A DNA stretch of 64,000 nucleotides, from the NCBI RefSeq assembly GCF_008973485.1, contig NZ_CP031223.1, positions 806,001 to 870,000 on the forward strand, given 5' to 3'. Shown in pieces: positions 46,576-55,767 of the stretch. This DNA comes from Psychrobacillus glaciei (GTDB taxonomy: Bacteria > Bacillota > Bacilli > Bacillales_A > Planococcaceae). The notes beneath the pieces were generated by a model, which worked only from the letters and a program-made list of their open reading frames with translations, searched no databases and was not told the DNA's origin. Position numbers and translations under genes: made by a program. Within the stretch, counting starts at the first letter, position 1. Each line of letters opens with the position of its first letter.

Positions 46576-46662
46576 TACTGATTAAGTACATGAAATACCG
46601 TGTTCATTGTGTTTTTAGTTGCACAGGATTGTCTAACGCTGATTTGTATCATCTCACATAAA

Positions 46663-46770
46663 GTTAGCTCTTTACTTAGAGAAATGGTTGCTATCACGAT
46701 AAAATTGGTTGCTTTCAGTGTAGAATCTGTAGCTTTCACCTTACATTTAGTCGCTCTATGACAATTTTTA
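46663..46770. repeat. Imperfect tandem repeat, about 5 units of 21-22 bp
   Basis: Units beginning GTTAGCT, GGTTGCT, GGTTGCT, TGTAGCT and AGTCGCT start at about 46663, 46685, 46707, 46728 and 46749. Units share the pattern G-(T/A)GCTTTCA. Similar short arrays are seen in other Bacillales intergenic regions. No ORF is present. Confidence 0.7.
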
Positions 46771-46810
46771 ACTTTTTAGTTGGGCATTTAAACTAATAAT
46801 ACTAGTAATC

Positions 46811-47175
46811 CTATGGAACCTGAAAAAATAGATAGTATCCATTGATAAAGAGGCGCTGAGCGGACGAAATTGCATCTTCGTCCGCTTTTAAAAGAATAGG
46901 AAAGTATCTAATTTCTCATTAACCAAACCTAATGCACCATGTCTCTACATAATTCAAGAGGGCGACGGACAAACATCCGCCACAAGATTACCGAAAAAAG
47001 AGGATCTGGAAGTGACGCAGTCACTTCCAGATCCTTTATAAAATTCTTCGTTAATAGTGTAGCCAAAATTCTTTTTGCGACGAGTAACCGCAGGAGCAAA
47101 TGTTTCGTCCAAAGCACTCTGGAAATAGTAAAGACAAGATGCACCTAAAGGATGCTTGCGTTTTTCTCACTCCGG
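46811..47175 (+). ncRNA. R2 structured element, copy D
   Basis: GTATCC (46835) can pair with GGATGC (47150), closing the element. Inner stems are GCGGACGAA/TTCGTCCGC (46860-46885), ATGT/ACAT, CGGA/TCCG, and a perfect 16-bp central hairpin with GCA loop (47001-47035). Compared with copy C the central stem differs at four base pairs, all changed on both sides. It lies 124 bp upstream of the sensor-kinase gene. Confidence 0.62.
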
Positions 47176-47298
47176 ACCCATTCCATCCAAAAAAATATTG
47201 TGCAAATCACTACTTCCACTTACAATCAATCTATCTAATAAGAAATTTTTTGAAAAAATGAGATTTAGAAATAAATAAACATAAGGGAACAAAACAGC

Positions 47299-50200
47299 AT
47301 GAAAAAAAAATATATAAAAATCATTGTCATTATTGGAGTTTTAATCATAAGCGCATTCGCCTTGAATACCATCCTAGGGAATGAAAGACCGATTGTACCA
47401 ACAGTAGTGAATGGTGTTTTAGATTTACGTAATTACGAGTTTAACGGATCCAAGCCAGTTGCGATGGATGGAGAGTGGGAGTTTGTTCCTAATAAGCTGC
47501 TAAACTCTGCGGAATTTAATATGCAACCATCCTATCTTGTTCCAGTGCCATCGCTATGGACGAAATACGACTTAGATGGTAAAAAGGTACCAAAATATAC
47601 TAGTGGTACATATCGAATAAGAATCTTAGTAAAAGATCCAACAGAAGTATTAGGATTAAAAACAACGAACATCCGTATGTCGAATGCTATTTATTTAGAT
47701 GGCAAACTGTTAGACAAAAGTGGCATTCCAGCAGAGAATTCTACATACACACCTCACAATATCCCATATGTCTCTTATTTTTCTCCAGGGGCTAAGGAGA
47801 TTGAATTGATTGTACATGTTGCTAATTTTGATTATGCATCGGGTGGTGGGATTTTAGGTTCGATTTATATTGGCGATCAAAAAAGTATAGGAAAACTTCA
47901 AGGAAATTCTCTTGCCTATGATTGGGTAACCATTGCGGCTTTTTCCACCATGTTTATATACTTTTTAGGTTCTTATTTGCATGCAAGGATCGGAGTAGAA
48001 CAGCTGTTCTTTTCCCTCTTTTGTTTTGCCAATGTCTTAAATGCAGTTTCTCATGGGGAAAAGGTATTTTTGGAGCTGTTCCCATCGACATCCTATGCAA
48101 TATTTGAAAGATTTCAATCATTATCAAGTATTTGGATAGGATTATTTATACTATGCTTTTTTGCTGCAGCTTTAAAGCCATTTGCAAATAAAGGAATAGT
48201 GAACTTTTTATATATGCTAGGTATCTTGCTAACTGGATCAGCCCTGCTACCGGTAAAGATGAACTCAAGTCTTCAAATCTATTATTCTCTCTATATATTT
48301 ATCATTTTAGTATATATCTTCTATTTACAAATTATTTCAATATCCAAGAAGACTATAGGTGCTTATTACTTAATCTTTAGCACCTGCACCATTTTTATCT
48401 ATTTCACTGTCGGGACGCTAAATGTTACGACAAATTATGCACTCAATATAATACCTCCTTTATTTCCTTTTATTTGTTTGACGATGCTCTCGCTTTATAT
48501 TTCGCATCGTTTCATGGACTCCTTCTTAAAAAAAGAAGATTTGTCCAAAGCTCTTCTTCGTGTGGATAAGTTGAAAGATGAGTTTCTAGCGAAAACTTCG
48601 CATGAATTTCGCACTCCTTTGCATGGAATTATTGCCATTTCGCAGTCCATGCTAGAGGACAGAAAATCTTCATTGAAGGTAGAGGAAGAAGAAAAAATGG
48701 GGTTAATCTTAGGGACTGCTCAGCGTTTGTCTAACTTAGTAAATGATATTTTGGATTTTTCGAAACTGAAAGAAGGAGATTTACGTGTCCATATTGTTCC
48801 TGTGGATTTATTTTCCATTACGCATGTAGTAGTGGAAACTTTTACGTACATGATAGACAAAGATGTGAAGGTCGTGAATTATATCGAGCGGGGTCAATTT
48901 GTAATGGCAGACGAGGAAAGACTCCGTCAAATTTTATATAATCTTATAGACAATGCGGTCAAGTATACGATTCGAGGTCAAGTGGAAATTAGTTGCTATG
49001 AACTGGAAGAAAATATAGTACTAGAAGTTAGTGATACTGGCATTGGAATTGCTCCGGAGAATGTAAAACTTGTATTTGAGCCTTTTCGCCAATATAGTAA
49101 TTTTTCTGGAGGAACTGGTTTAGGCTTAAGTGTTACAAAAGAGCTTGTTCACATTCAAGGAGGAACCATTTCTGTAGATTCTGTGGTTAATAAAGGAACT
49201 ACCTTTTCCGTAACGTTGCCTAGAGCAACTCACTTAGACGAGGCAAAGCAACATCCTTTTTCTCTTCCTATTCCTTTTATGATAGAAAATAAGAATCGAA
49301 AAAAAGTGATTATTGCAGATGATGATCATGTGAATTTGAAAGTACTCATAGATACGCTTATGACAGAGGATTATTTTATCGTTGCAGTCGATAGTGGAAA
49401 GGCAGTTATAGAGCAGATGAGAAAGCATCCCGATGCAGATCTTGTCATTTTAGACATTATGATGCCAGAAGTTTCTGGCTACGAAGTTTGTCAACAATTG
49501 AGGAAGTCTTACCTACCCTCTGAGCTCCCTATATTAATGCTAACGGCTGCTGTTCGACCAGAAGATATGATTGCGGCTTTCCAATCAGGAGCGAATGATT
49601 TTCTACACAAACCATTCGATACTTCTGAGCTAAAGACTAGAATACGAAATTTATTACTTATGAAGGAATCGTCGGAAAATGCTGTGAAAATGGAAGTTGC
49701 TTTTTTACAAGCGCAAATAAAACCTCATTTTATTTACAATGTATTAAATTCGATTCTCTCCCTTAGTTATTTAGATTTAGATAAAGCGCGTACCATGATT
49801 ACAGATTTTTCAAACTTCATGAGAGGAAGCTTTTCCTTTGAAAATACACATAGTCTTGTACCATTGAAGAAGGAACTAACCCTTATTCAATCTTATGTCA
49901 ATATTCACCGTACGAGATTTCCTGAGCAATTAAAATGGGAAGTACAGCTGGAAGATTCCCTCCATTGCCTTATTCCTCCTTTACTGCTGCAGCCTATTGT
50001 TGAGAATGCGATTCTACATGGTCTAAAAATGAAGGAAGGCCAAGGAACTGTGAGCCTCACTGTTAAAAAGGAAAATAACTTAATTGTTTTTCAAATAATG
50101 GACAATGGGATAGGGATGTCTGAGCAGCTACTACAACAGATTTGGAATACAGAAAAGGAAAAAGGTCATGGCGTTGGACTTCAAAATATAGAAAAACGAC

Positions 50201-50307
50201 TAAAATATTATGAAAATGCCTTTATGCATATAAGCAGTGAGGAAAATAAAGGGACTATAGTCGAAATAGTCTTTCCATTATTAATAAGCGAGAAGGAGGG
50301 ACGTTAA
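47299..50307 (+). CDS. Hybrid sensor with two histidine-kinase modules
   Basis: The 1002-residue membrane protein has this order: transmembrane helix (about 7-25), an extracytoplasmic 7TMR-DISM sensing domain (about 35-200), and seven or so membrane helices (about 207-405). Next come HisKA with SHEFRTPLHG (His about 436), HATPase (NLIDNAVKYT, DTGIGIAPEN, GGTGLGLSV), and a receiver domain (IIADDD, LVILDIMMP with Asp about 717, LHKPF). Last are a LytS/YehU-type His_kinase block (LQAQIKPHFIYNVLNSI, about 806-885) and a second HATPase (LLLQPIVENAI, DNGIGM, GHGVGLQNIEKRL). The regulator gene starts at the next base. The start lacks a strong Shine-Dalgarno site (AAGGGAAC). Confidence 0.9.
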   Translation: MKKKYIKIIVIIGVLIISAFALNTILGNERPIVPTVVNGVLDLRNYEFNGSKPVAMDGEWEFVPNKLLNSAEFNMQPSYLVPVPSLWTKYDLDGKKVPKYTSGTYRIRILVKDPTEVLGLKTTNIRMSNAIYLDGKLLDKSGIPAENSTYTPHNIPYVSYFSPGAKEIELIVHVANFDYASGGGILGSIYIGDQKSIGKLQGNSLAYDWVTIAAFSTMFIYFLGSYLHARIGVEQLFFSLFCFANVLNAVSHGEKVFLELFPSTSYAIFERFQSLSSIWIGLFILCFFAAALKPFANKGIVNFLYMLGILLTGSALLPVKMNSSLQIYYSLYIFIILVYIFYLQIISISKKTIGAYYLIFSTCTIFIYFTVGTLNVTTNYALNIIPPLFPFICLTMLSLYISHRFMDSFLKKEDLSKALLRVDKLKDEFLAKTSHEFRTPLHGIIAISQSMLEDRKSSLKVEEEEKMGLILGTAQRLSNLVNDILDFSKLKEGDLRVHIVPVDLFSITHVVVETFTYMIDKDVKVVNYIERGQFVMADEERLRQILYNLIDNAVKYTIRGQVEISCYELEENIVLEVSDTGIGIAPENVKLVFEPFRQYSNFSGGTGLGLSVTKELVHIQGGTISVDSVVNKGTTFSVTLPRATHLDEAKQHPFSLPIPFMIENKNRKKVIIADDDHVNLKVLIDTLMTEDYFIVAVDSGKAVIEQMRKHPDADLVILDIMMPEVSGYEVCQQLRKSYLPSELPILMLTAAVRPEDMIAAFQSGANDFLHKPFDTSELKTRIRNLLLMKESSENAVKMEVAFLQAQIKPHFIYNVLNSILSLSYLDLDKARTMITDFSNFMRGSFSFENTHSLVPLKKELTLIQSYVNIHRTRFPEQLKWEVQLEDSLHCLIPPLLLQPIVENAILHGLKMKEGQGTVSLTVKKENNLIVFQIMDNGIGMSEQLLQQIWNTEKEKGHGVGLQNIEKRLKYYENAFMHISSEENKGTIVEIVFPLLISEKEGR

Positions 50308-51399
50308 ATGTTAAAAGCCATAATGGTCGATGACGAAATTTTAGCAATTGAGTTATTAGAAGCGATGCTAAAAGAAATTGGAGGAATCAAAATTATAGGC
50401 AAGTTCTCCAATCCGTTAGAAGGATTGGAAAGTTTGGAAGCACTTCAACCTGATATACTATTTCTGGATATCGAAATGAAAGAGATGAACGGAATAAAAC
50501 TAGCAGAAAAAATCGAATCATTGGATTTTCAAGCGGATATCGTATTCGTTACAGCCTATGATGAATATGCACTTGAAGCATTTAATGTCCAAGCTGTGGA
50601 CTACATTCTAAAGCCAATTGAAAAAAGTCGCTTAGAAAAAACCGTGCGTAGAATTGGTCAGCGTAGAAAACAGCCAAATCTACCTCCTAATAAGTCGCCA
50701 TTACTTCATGCTAGTTTTCTTGGGGGTTTCCGTGTAGACCATCAACAAGAAGCGATTAAGTGGAGAACCAAAAAGGTAAAAGAGTTCTGTGCCTATCTCA
50801 TTCATCAAGATAAACCTGTACACCGGGAAAAGATTATGGAAGAACTATGGCCGGATCGAACAATAGATAAAGCATCTGCAATGTTGCACACGAGTGTATA
50901 CCACTTACGGAAAGAATTGAAAAATCACGGATTCCACGATTCGATTAAATATGTAGATGAGCGTTATTCTTTGTCCATTGCGTTTAATAGTGATGTACAG
51001 AATCTCCAAAAGGTGTTAAATCAAACACATGTTAAACCCGAAGATGTAAAGCAGCTGATAGATTTATATAAGAATCATTATTTAGCCGAAGAATATTATG
51101 ATTGGGCTTTGGAAGAACGAGAACAGTTGCAGAAAAGGGTAGAACAGTTTTTAGAGAAGTTTATCGCTTTTAATCAGATGGATGAAAAAACAGACAGCGT
51201 ATTAAAAGAAGCCATAGACAAGCTGATAGAGATGGATCCTTGGGAAGAAAGATACACAACGCATTTGGTTCAGTATTATATACAACAGGGAAACCCGCGA
51301 ACAGCCATGCAAGTCTACCATAACTATAAAGCGATTCTTTGGAACCAGTTAGGAGTAAAGCCACAGAAAAAACTAGAAGATTTGATGAAAAGTATATAA
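50308..51399 (+). CDS. Response regulator with SARP/BTAD-type output domain
   Basis: The 363-residue protein has a receiver domain (about 1-120) with DDE, the phospho-Asp in ILFLDIEMK, and the Lys in YILKPIEK. An OmpR-like winged helix follows (about 135-225: GGFRVDHQQEAIKWRTKKVK, MLHTSVYHLRKEL). The C-terminus is a bacterial transcriptional-activation (BTAD) TPR domain (about 235-363, ending GVKPQKKLEDLMK). It is cotranscribed with the sensor (GAGAAGGAGGG overlaps the sensor's 3' end). The neighbouring large SbsC-like gene is a plausible target, by position only. Confidence 0.9.
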   Translation: MLKAIMVDDEILAIELLEAMLKEIGGIKIIGKFSNPLEGLESLEALQPDILFLDIEMKEMNGIKLAEKIESLDFQADIVFVTAYDEYALEAFNVQAVDYILKPIEKSRLEKTVRRIGQRRKQPNLPPNKSPLLHASFLGGFRVDHQQEAIKWRTKKVKEFCAYLIHQDKPVHREKIMEELWPDRTIDKASAMLHTSVYHLRKELKNHGFHDSIKYVDERYSLSIAFNSDVQNLQKVLNQTHVKPEDVKQLIDLYKNHYLAEEYYDWALEEREQLQKRVEQFLEKFIAFNQMDEKTDSVLKEAIDKLIEMDPWEERYTTHLVQYYIQQGNPRTAMQVYHNYKAILWNQLGVKPQKKLEDLMKSI

Positions 51400-51407
51400 A
51401 AATGACT

Positions 51408-51447
51408 AAATCCACCCAATTCATCATGAAAAGGTGGATTTTTTTGT
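51408..51447 (+). terminator. Terminator of the two-component operon
   Basis: AAATCCACC pairs with GGTGGATTT, followed by TTTTTG, about 9 nt after the stop. Confidence 0.9.
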
Positions 51448-51634
51448 CGTTTTTTGTCATGAATGTTCAGAAATTGTCTAGACTAAAGTGCTAAGATTAC
51501 TCAAGGAATCTAATGATTAAATACTAGGAGGATAATTAATAATAACCAAAGTATGAAAATGGTTATATAGTTTTAACAAATAAGGATATTGTATTTGAAA
51601 ATACTAAAAACCCAAAATAGGAAGGATATCTAAA
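51448..51634 (+). promoter_or_regulatory. Leader of SbsC-like gene 4
   Basis: An AGGAGG (about 51525) without a following ATG-initiated ORF and a small hairpin (ATAACCA/TGGTTAT, about 51541-51566) lie in the leader. The real site is AGGAAGG before ATG 51635. A leader-peptide or translational control is possible but unproven. Confidence 0.3.
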
Positions 51635-54600
51635 ATGAAAAAAAGAATAGTCAAGCAAAGCGTTGCTGCTGCCCTCCTCACATCATCTATCTTCTCTTTT
51701 TCTCCAATTACTTATGGTAAAGAGAATACCATTCAACAATCGATAGATGCTGTGAAATTAGAGATGAAAAAAGCACCTCTCCATTATGTAGACCCAGCAT
51801 TTAAGAGCGTAATAGAACCAAGTAAAGACCTATACCCAGTATTAAACAATGTGAAAAAGCATTATAACGAAGTAAAACAACTAATATATTCATCTAATCT
51901 TTCTTCAAAAGAAAAGAAAGATAAGATAAAAGAATTAGATTCACTATATGATGAAAAAATCACCAAAGCAGTTATCCCTTATATTGACGCATACAATTAC
52001 GCGGTAAAATATTTGGACCCAATTTTAAAAGAAATGCTAGCTGCCCATGCATTAGGAGACTTAGACAGTGTAGAGCAGGCGTACCATAAGTTATCGTATC
52101 AACTAGACTCCCGCACATCGATTTTGTATCGCTTCACAGGAAAAGCAGCTCGTGAACTATTATTAGAGAAATATAAAAAGCCGTCTGATGACAAAAGAAA
52201 CGAATTGCGAATTCCTGTAACTATTTATATGAAAAACAATGAGGTCTTAAGGTTGTGGAATGAAGGGAAAAAAGAAGAAGCAAGAAAAGTGATGGATGAG
52301 GTTCTGACCCTTGTTTCGAAATCTTCCAACAACGCAGAAACAAATTATTCCAATCTCTTGTCAAAAGAAGTGAAGGAAGCAGAAGCACTCTTCGCTTCTA
52401 ATTCGACATCGCAGCCACAAGTTCCGAGCAATCCATCGGTGGGTGGAGGAGATAACGAAACACCTTCTGAAAGCTCAGCAGAAAGAAACTTGCGCTTAGC
52501 AAAAAGTAACGCTATTGGAGAGTTAACGAGTTATAAAAACGAAGCAGATTATAGCCCGGAAAATTGGTTAATCATTCAATCAGTGAAAACAACAGGAACA
52601 AATGCGATTACCCTAGCGACAACTACCTCTGAGGTTGCACAAGCATTAGCGACTGCAAAAGCAGATATTGATGACGTAAAAACAATTGCACAAGAGGAAA
52701 CAGAGCAACAAAATGCACTAGCTTCTGCGAAAACCTTGGCAATCAATGAGTTAACGAGTTATAAAAACGAAGCAGATTATAGCCCGGAAAGTTGGTTAAT
52801 CATTCAATCAGTGAAAACTACTGGTACGACCGCGATTTCTACATCGCTAAGTCCTACAGAGGTTGCCCAAACATTAGCAAATGCAAAGGTGGATATAGAT
52901 GCAGTAAAAACGATTGCTCAAGAGGAAGACGAGCAACAAAACGCACTAACAACTGCGAAAACCTTGGCAATCAATGAGTTAACGAGTTATAAAAACGAAG
53001 CAGACTATAGCCCGGAAAATTGGTTAATAATACAAGTTGAAAAAACAACTGGAACGAACGCTATTTCCGCGGCGACAACTACTGCTGAGGTGTCCGAAGC
53101 ATTAGCCAATGCAAAAACGGCTATCGATGAAGTAAAAACAATAGCGCAAATGGAAGAAGAGCAACAAAACGCATTAGTTGCAGCGAAAAGTTTGGCAATT
53201 AATGAGCTGATGCTTTATAAAAATGCAGCGGATTACAGCCAAGCAAATTGGTCAATCATTCAAACAGCAATAACAACTGGAACGAGCGCGATTAATACAG
53301 CGGCAACAACTACTGAAGTTACCTCAGAATTAGCCAATGCCAAAATAGCTATCGATGCAGTAAAAACTATTGCGCAAGAACAAGAAGAGCAACAAAACAT
53401 ACTAGCTGCTGCGAAAACCATAGCAATCAATGAACTAATGATTTATAAAAACGAAGCAGACTACAGCTCGGAAAACTGGTCAATCATTCAAACAGCAATA
53501 ACAACAGGAACGAACGCGATTAATACAGCGACAACAACTACTGAAGTGTCCCAAGCATTAACTAATGCCAAAATAGCTATCGATGCAGTAAAAACAATTG
53601 TGCAAGAGGAAGAAGATCGACAAAATGAACTAACTGCAGCGAAAAGTTTAGCAATTAATAAGCTGATGATTTATAAAAATGCAGCAGATTACAGCCAAGC
53701 AAATTGGTCAATCATTCAAACAGCAATATCAACAGGAACGAGCGCGATTAATACAGCGGCAACAACTACTGAAGTTACCTCAGAATTAGCCAATGCCAAA
53801 ATAGCTATCGATGCAGTAAAAACAATCGCCCAAGAACAAGAAGAGCAACAAAACGCACTAGCTGCAGCGAAGAGTTTAGCAATTAATGAGCTGATGATTT
53901 ATAAAAACGCAGCAGATTACAGCCAAGCAAATTGGTCAATCATTCAAACAGCAATAACAACAGGAACGAATGCGATTAATACAGCGAGAACTACTACTGA
54001 AGTTGCACAGGCATTAGCGACTGCAAAAGCGGCTATCGATGTAGTAAAAACAATTGCGCAAATGGAAGAAGAGCAACAAAGCGCATTAGTTGCAGTGAAA
54101 AGTTTGGCAATTAATGAGCTGATGCTTTATAAAAATGCAGCGGATTACAGCCAAGCAAATTGGTCAATCATTCAAACAGCAATAACAACTGGAACGAGCG
54201 CGATTAATACAGCGGCAACAACTACTGAAGTTACCTCAGAATTAGCCAATGCCAAAATAGCTATCGATGCAGTAAAAACTATTGCACAAGAACAAGAAGA
54301 GCAACAAAACACACTAGCTGCTACCAAAACTTCGGCAATCGATGAATTGATGAATTATAAAAACATTACAGACTATAGCCCGGAAAATTGGTTGATCATT
54401 CAATCAGTGAAAAGTACCGGTACAAACGCGATTTCTACATCGTTAAGTCCTACTGAGGTTGCCCAAGCATTAACAAATGCAAAAGCGGATATCGATGCAG
54501 TAAAAACTATTGCACAAGAACAAGAAGAGCAACAAAACACACTAGCTGCTGCCAAAACTTCGGCAATCGATGAATTGATGAATTATAAAAACATAGCAGA

Positions 54601-55660
54601 CTATAGCCCGGAAAATTGGTTGATCATTCAATCAGTGAAAACTACCAGTACAAATGCGATTTCTACATCGTTAAGTCCTACTGAGGTTGCCCAAGCATTA
54701 GCAAATGCAAAAGCGGATATAGATGCAGTAAAAACGATTGCTCAAGAGGAAATAGAGCAACAAAATGCACTAGTTGCTGCAAGAAACTTGGCAATCAATG
54801 AGTTAACGAGTTATAAAAACGTAGCAGATTACAGCCTAGAAAATTGGAGAATCATTCAATCATTGAAAACAACGGGAACAAATGCGATTACCATAGCGAC
54901 AACTACTACTGAGGTTGCCCAAGCATTAGCAAATGCAAAAGTAGATATAGATGCAGTAAAAACGATTGCACAAGAACTACCAATTGCTTTTCTTGTAAAT
55001 CAAACTGTAGCTCCCGGAGGAAGCGTTTCTATTAGTAGTAGTAAGGCAGGAGTTGGCTATTTAGTAAAAGCATCTCTTGATTCGACAGAAGTAGATAGTA
55101 TAGAAAAGTTAGAAGCACTAGTAACTAGAAATATAGCGATTAAAGCTTCCATTACCATTGCAAATACAAATACTACAATAAATGCACCTGCTATTTATGG
55201 AGAATATAACTTAATTGTTGTGGATAATTTCGGAAACCTATCTTCAAGAAATTTGAATAATATTGTAACAGTAGGAACCTTTATTCTTTCTGATAATAAT
55301 GGAAGTCGCTATCCATATCAATTCAAGACAAATCAACAATCTAGTAGCATTACACCTATGGTGAAGGCAACGGAAAAAATAACAAACGCAACTTTAACGT
55401 TTAAATTTATTGGGGTACAAGTTCCTAAAGCAACTGATCTTTATAATGAAAACAATACACCTAGTGGATGGACTCAAATCGGTTCAGGAAGAATTAGTGG
55501 TAATATTGTTACATTTAAAAATGTTAGTTTAGATGTTGGTAAGTGGTTAATGATTGATATTAAGAATTTCATCGCGCCAAACTTACCAGGAATATATATT
55601 ATAGAAGTACAAGTCAATTCCAATTCTATACAAAAGATGAAGATTAACGTTACAGATTAG
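51635..55660 (+). CDS. Large SbsC-like surface protein 4 with eleven 76-residue repeats
   Basis: The 1341-residue protein has a signal peptide (about 1-28, FSPITYGK). The SbsC-type wall-binding domain (about 32-250) contains YIDAYNYAVKYLDPI, YHKLSYQLDSRTSILYRFTG and RELLLEKYKKP. A Ser/Pro/Gly linker leads to eleven helical FIVAR-like repeats of exactly 76 residues (about 286-1112). Each repeat has the pattern AINEL--YKN--DYS--NW-IIQ and ends AIDAVKTIAQEE--QQN. A C-terminal part of about 225 residues has an Ig-like segment (NQTVAPGGSVSISSSKAG) and a final beta domain (YPYQFKTNQQSSSITP). No LPXTG or SLH is present. The design is an anchored stalk with a beta-rich tip. Confidence 0.88.
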   Translation: MKKRIVKQSVAAALLTSSIFSFSPITYGKENTIQQSIDAVKLEMKKAPLHYVDPAFKSVIEPSKDLYPVLNNVKKHYNEVKQLIYSSNLSSKEKKDKIKELDSLYDEKITKAVIPYIDAYNYAVKYLDPILKEMLAAHALGDLDSVEQAYHKLSYQLDSRTSILYRFTGKAARELLLEKYKKPSDDKRNELRIPVTIYMKNNEVLRLWNEGKKEEARKVMDEVLTLVSKSSNNAETNYSNLLSKEVKEAEALFASNSTSQPQVPSNPSVGGGDNETPSESSAERNLRLAKSNAIGELTSYKNEADYSPENWLIIQSVKTTGTNAITLATTTSEVAQALATAKADIDDVKTIAQEETEQQNALASAKTLAINELTSYKNEADYSPESWLIIQSVKTTGTTAISTSLSPTEVAQTLANAKVDIDAVKTIAQEEDEQQNALTTAKTLAINELTSYKNEADYSPENWLIIQVEKTTGTNAISAATTTAEVSEALANAKTAIDEVKTIAQMEEEQQNALVAAKSLAINELMLYKNAADYSQANWSIIQTAITTGTSAINTAATTTEVTSELANAKIAIDAVKTIAQEQEEQQNILAAAKTIAINELMIYKNEADYSSENWSIIQTAITTGTNAINTATTTTEVSQALTNAKIAIDAVKTIVQEEEDRQNELTAAKSLAINKLMIYKNAADYSQANWSIIQTAISTGTSAINTAATTTEVTSELANAKIAIDAVKTIAQEQEEQQNALAAAKSLAINELMIYKNAADYSQANWSIIQTAITTGTNAINTARTTTEVAQALATAKAAIDVVKTIAQMEEEQQSALVAVKSLAINELMLYKNAADYSQANWSIIQTAITTGTSAINTAATTTEVTSELANAKIAIDAVKTIAQEQEEQQNTLAATKTSAIDELMNYKNITDYSPENWLIIQSVKSTGTNAISTSLSPTEVAQALTNAKADIDAVKTIAQEQEEQQNTLAAAKTSAIDELMNYKNIADYSPENWLIIQSVKTTSTNAISTSLSPTEVAQALANAKADIDAVKTIAQEEIEQQNALVAARNLAINELTSYKNVADYSLENWRIIQSLKTTGTNAITIATTTTEVAQALANAKVDIDAVKTIAQELPIAFLVNQTVAPGGSVSISSSKAGVGYLVKASLDSTEVDSIEKLEALVTRNIAIKASITIANTNTTINAPAIYGEYNLIVVDNFGNLSSRNLNNIVTVGTFILSDNNGSRYPYQFKTNQQSSSITPMVKATEKITNATLTFKFIGVQVPKATDLYNENNTPSGWTQIGSGRISGNIVTFKNVSLDVGKWLMIDIKNFIAPNLPGIYIIEVQVNSNSIQKMKINVTD
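52490..54990 (+). repeat. Eleven tandem 228-bp coding repeats
   Basis: The period is exactly 228 bp with no indels. Units 4, 6 and 8 are almost identical, and units 3-4 and 7-8 match as a pair, showing duplication of blocks of two and four units. Units 9 and 10 form a recent pair. Such arrays expand and contract by recombination. Confidence 0.92.
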
Positions 55661-55718
55661 TTCAAGAATTTTTTTTCATAAATGGGTTGACTTACACCTA
55701 AATATTCTCGGTAGTGAA

Positions 55719-55727
55719 CGGTCCCTG
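55719..55727 (+). repeat. Left part of an R1 repeat cut by IS3
   Basis: CGGTCCCTG is the head of R1. It is followed by the IS3 element and continues as CTGTGTCAAAAACAATTCTA at 57044. The CTG is duplicated. Confidence 0.85.
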
Positions 55728-55767
55728 TAGTCTAGCCCCTATTTTATGGACAGTGTAGAATTGTGCA

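Larger units (their letters stand above)
45040..46577 (+). mobile_element. IS91-like (HUH) insertion element, approximate limits
   Basis: The unit holds an HUH transposase and a small downstream ORF. It is bounded on the left by a perfect 15-bp inverted repeat (45042-45056 with 45062-45076, containing GTTCATGG) and on the right by a terminator. IS91-type elements lack terminal inverted repeats and target duplications, so exact ends are not readable. R2 copies C and D flank it in direct orientation. Confidence 0.65.

Noticed and set aside
46663..46770. CRISPR-like array
   Set aside because: Units of 21-22 bp are imperfect and contiguous, with no unique spacers and no cas genes.
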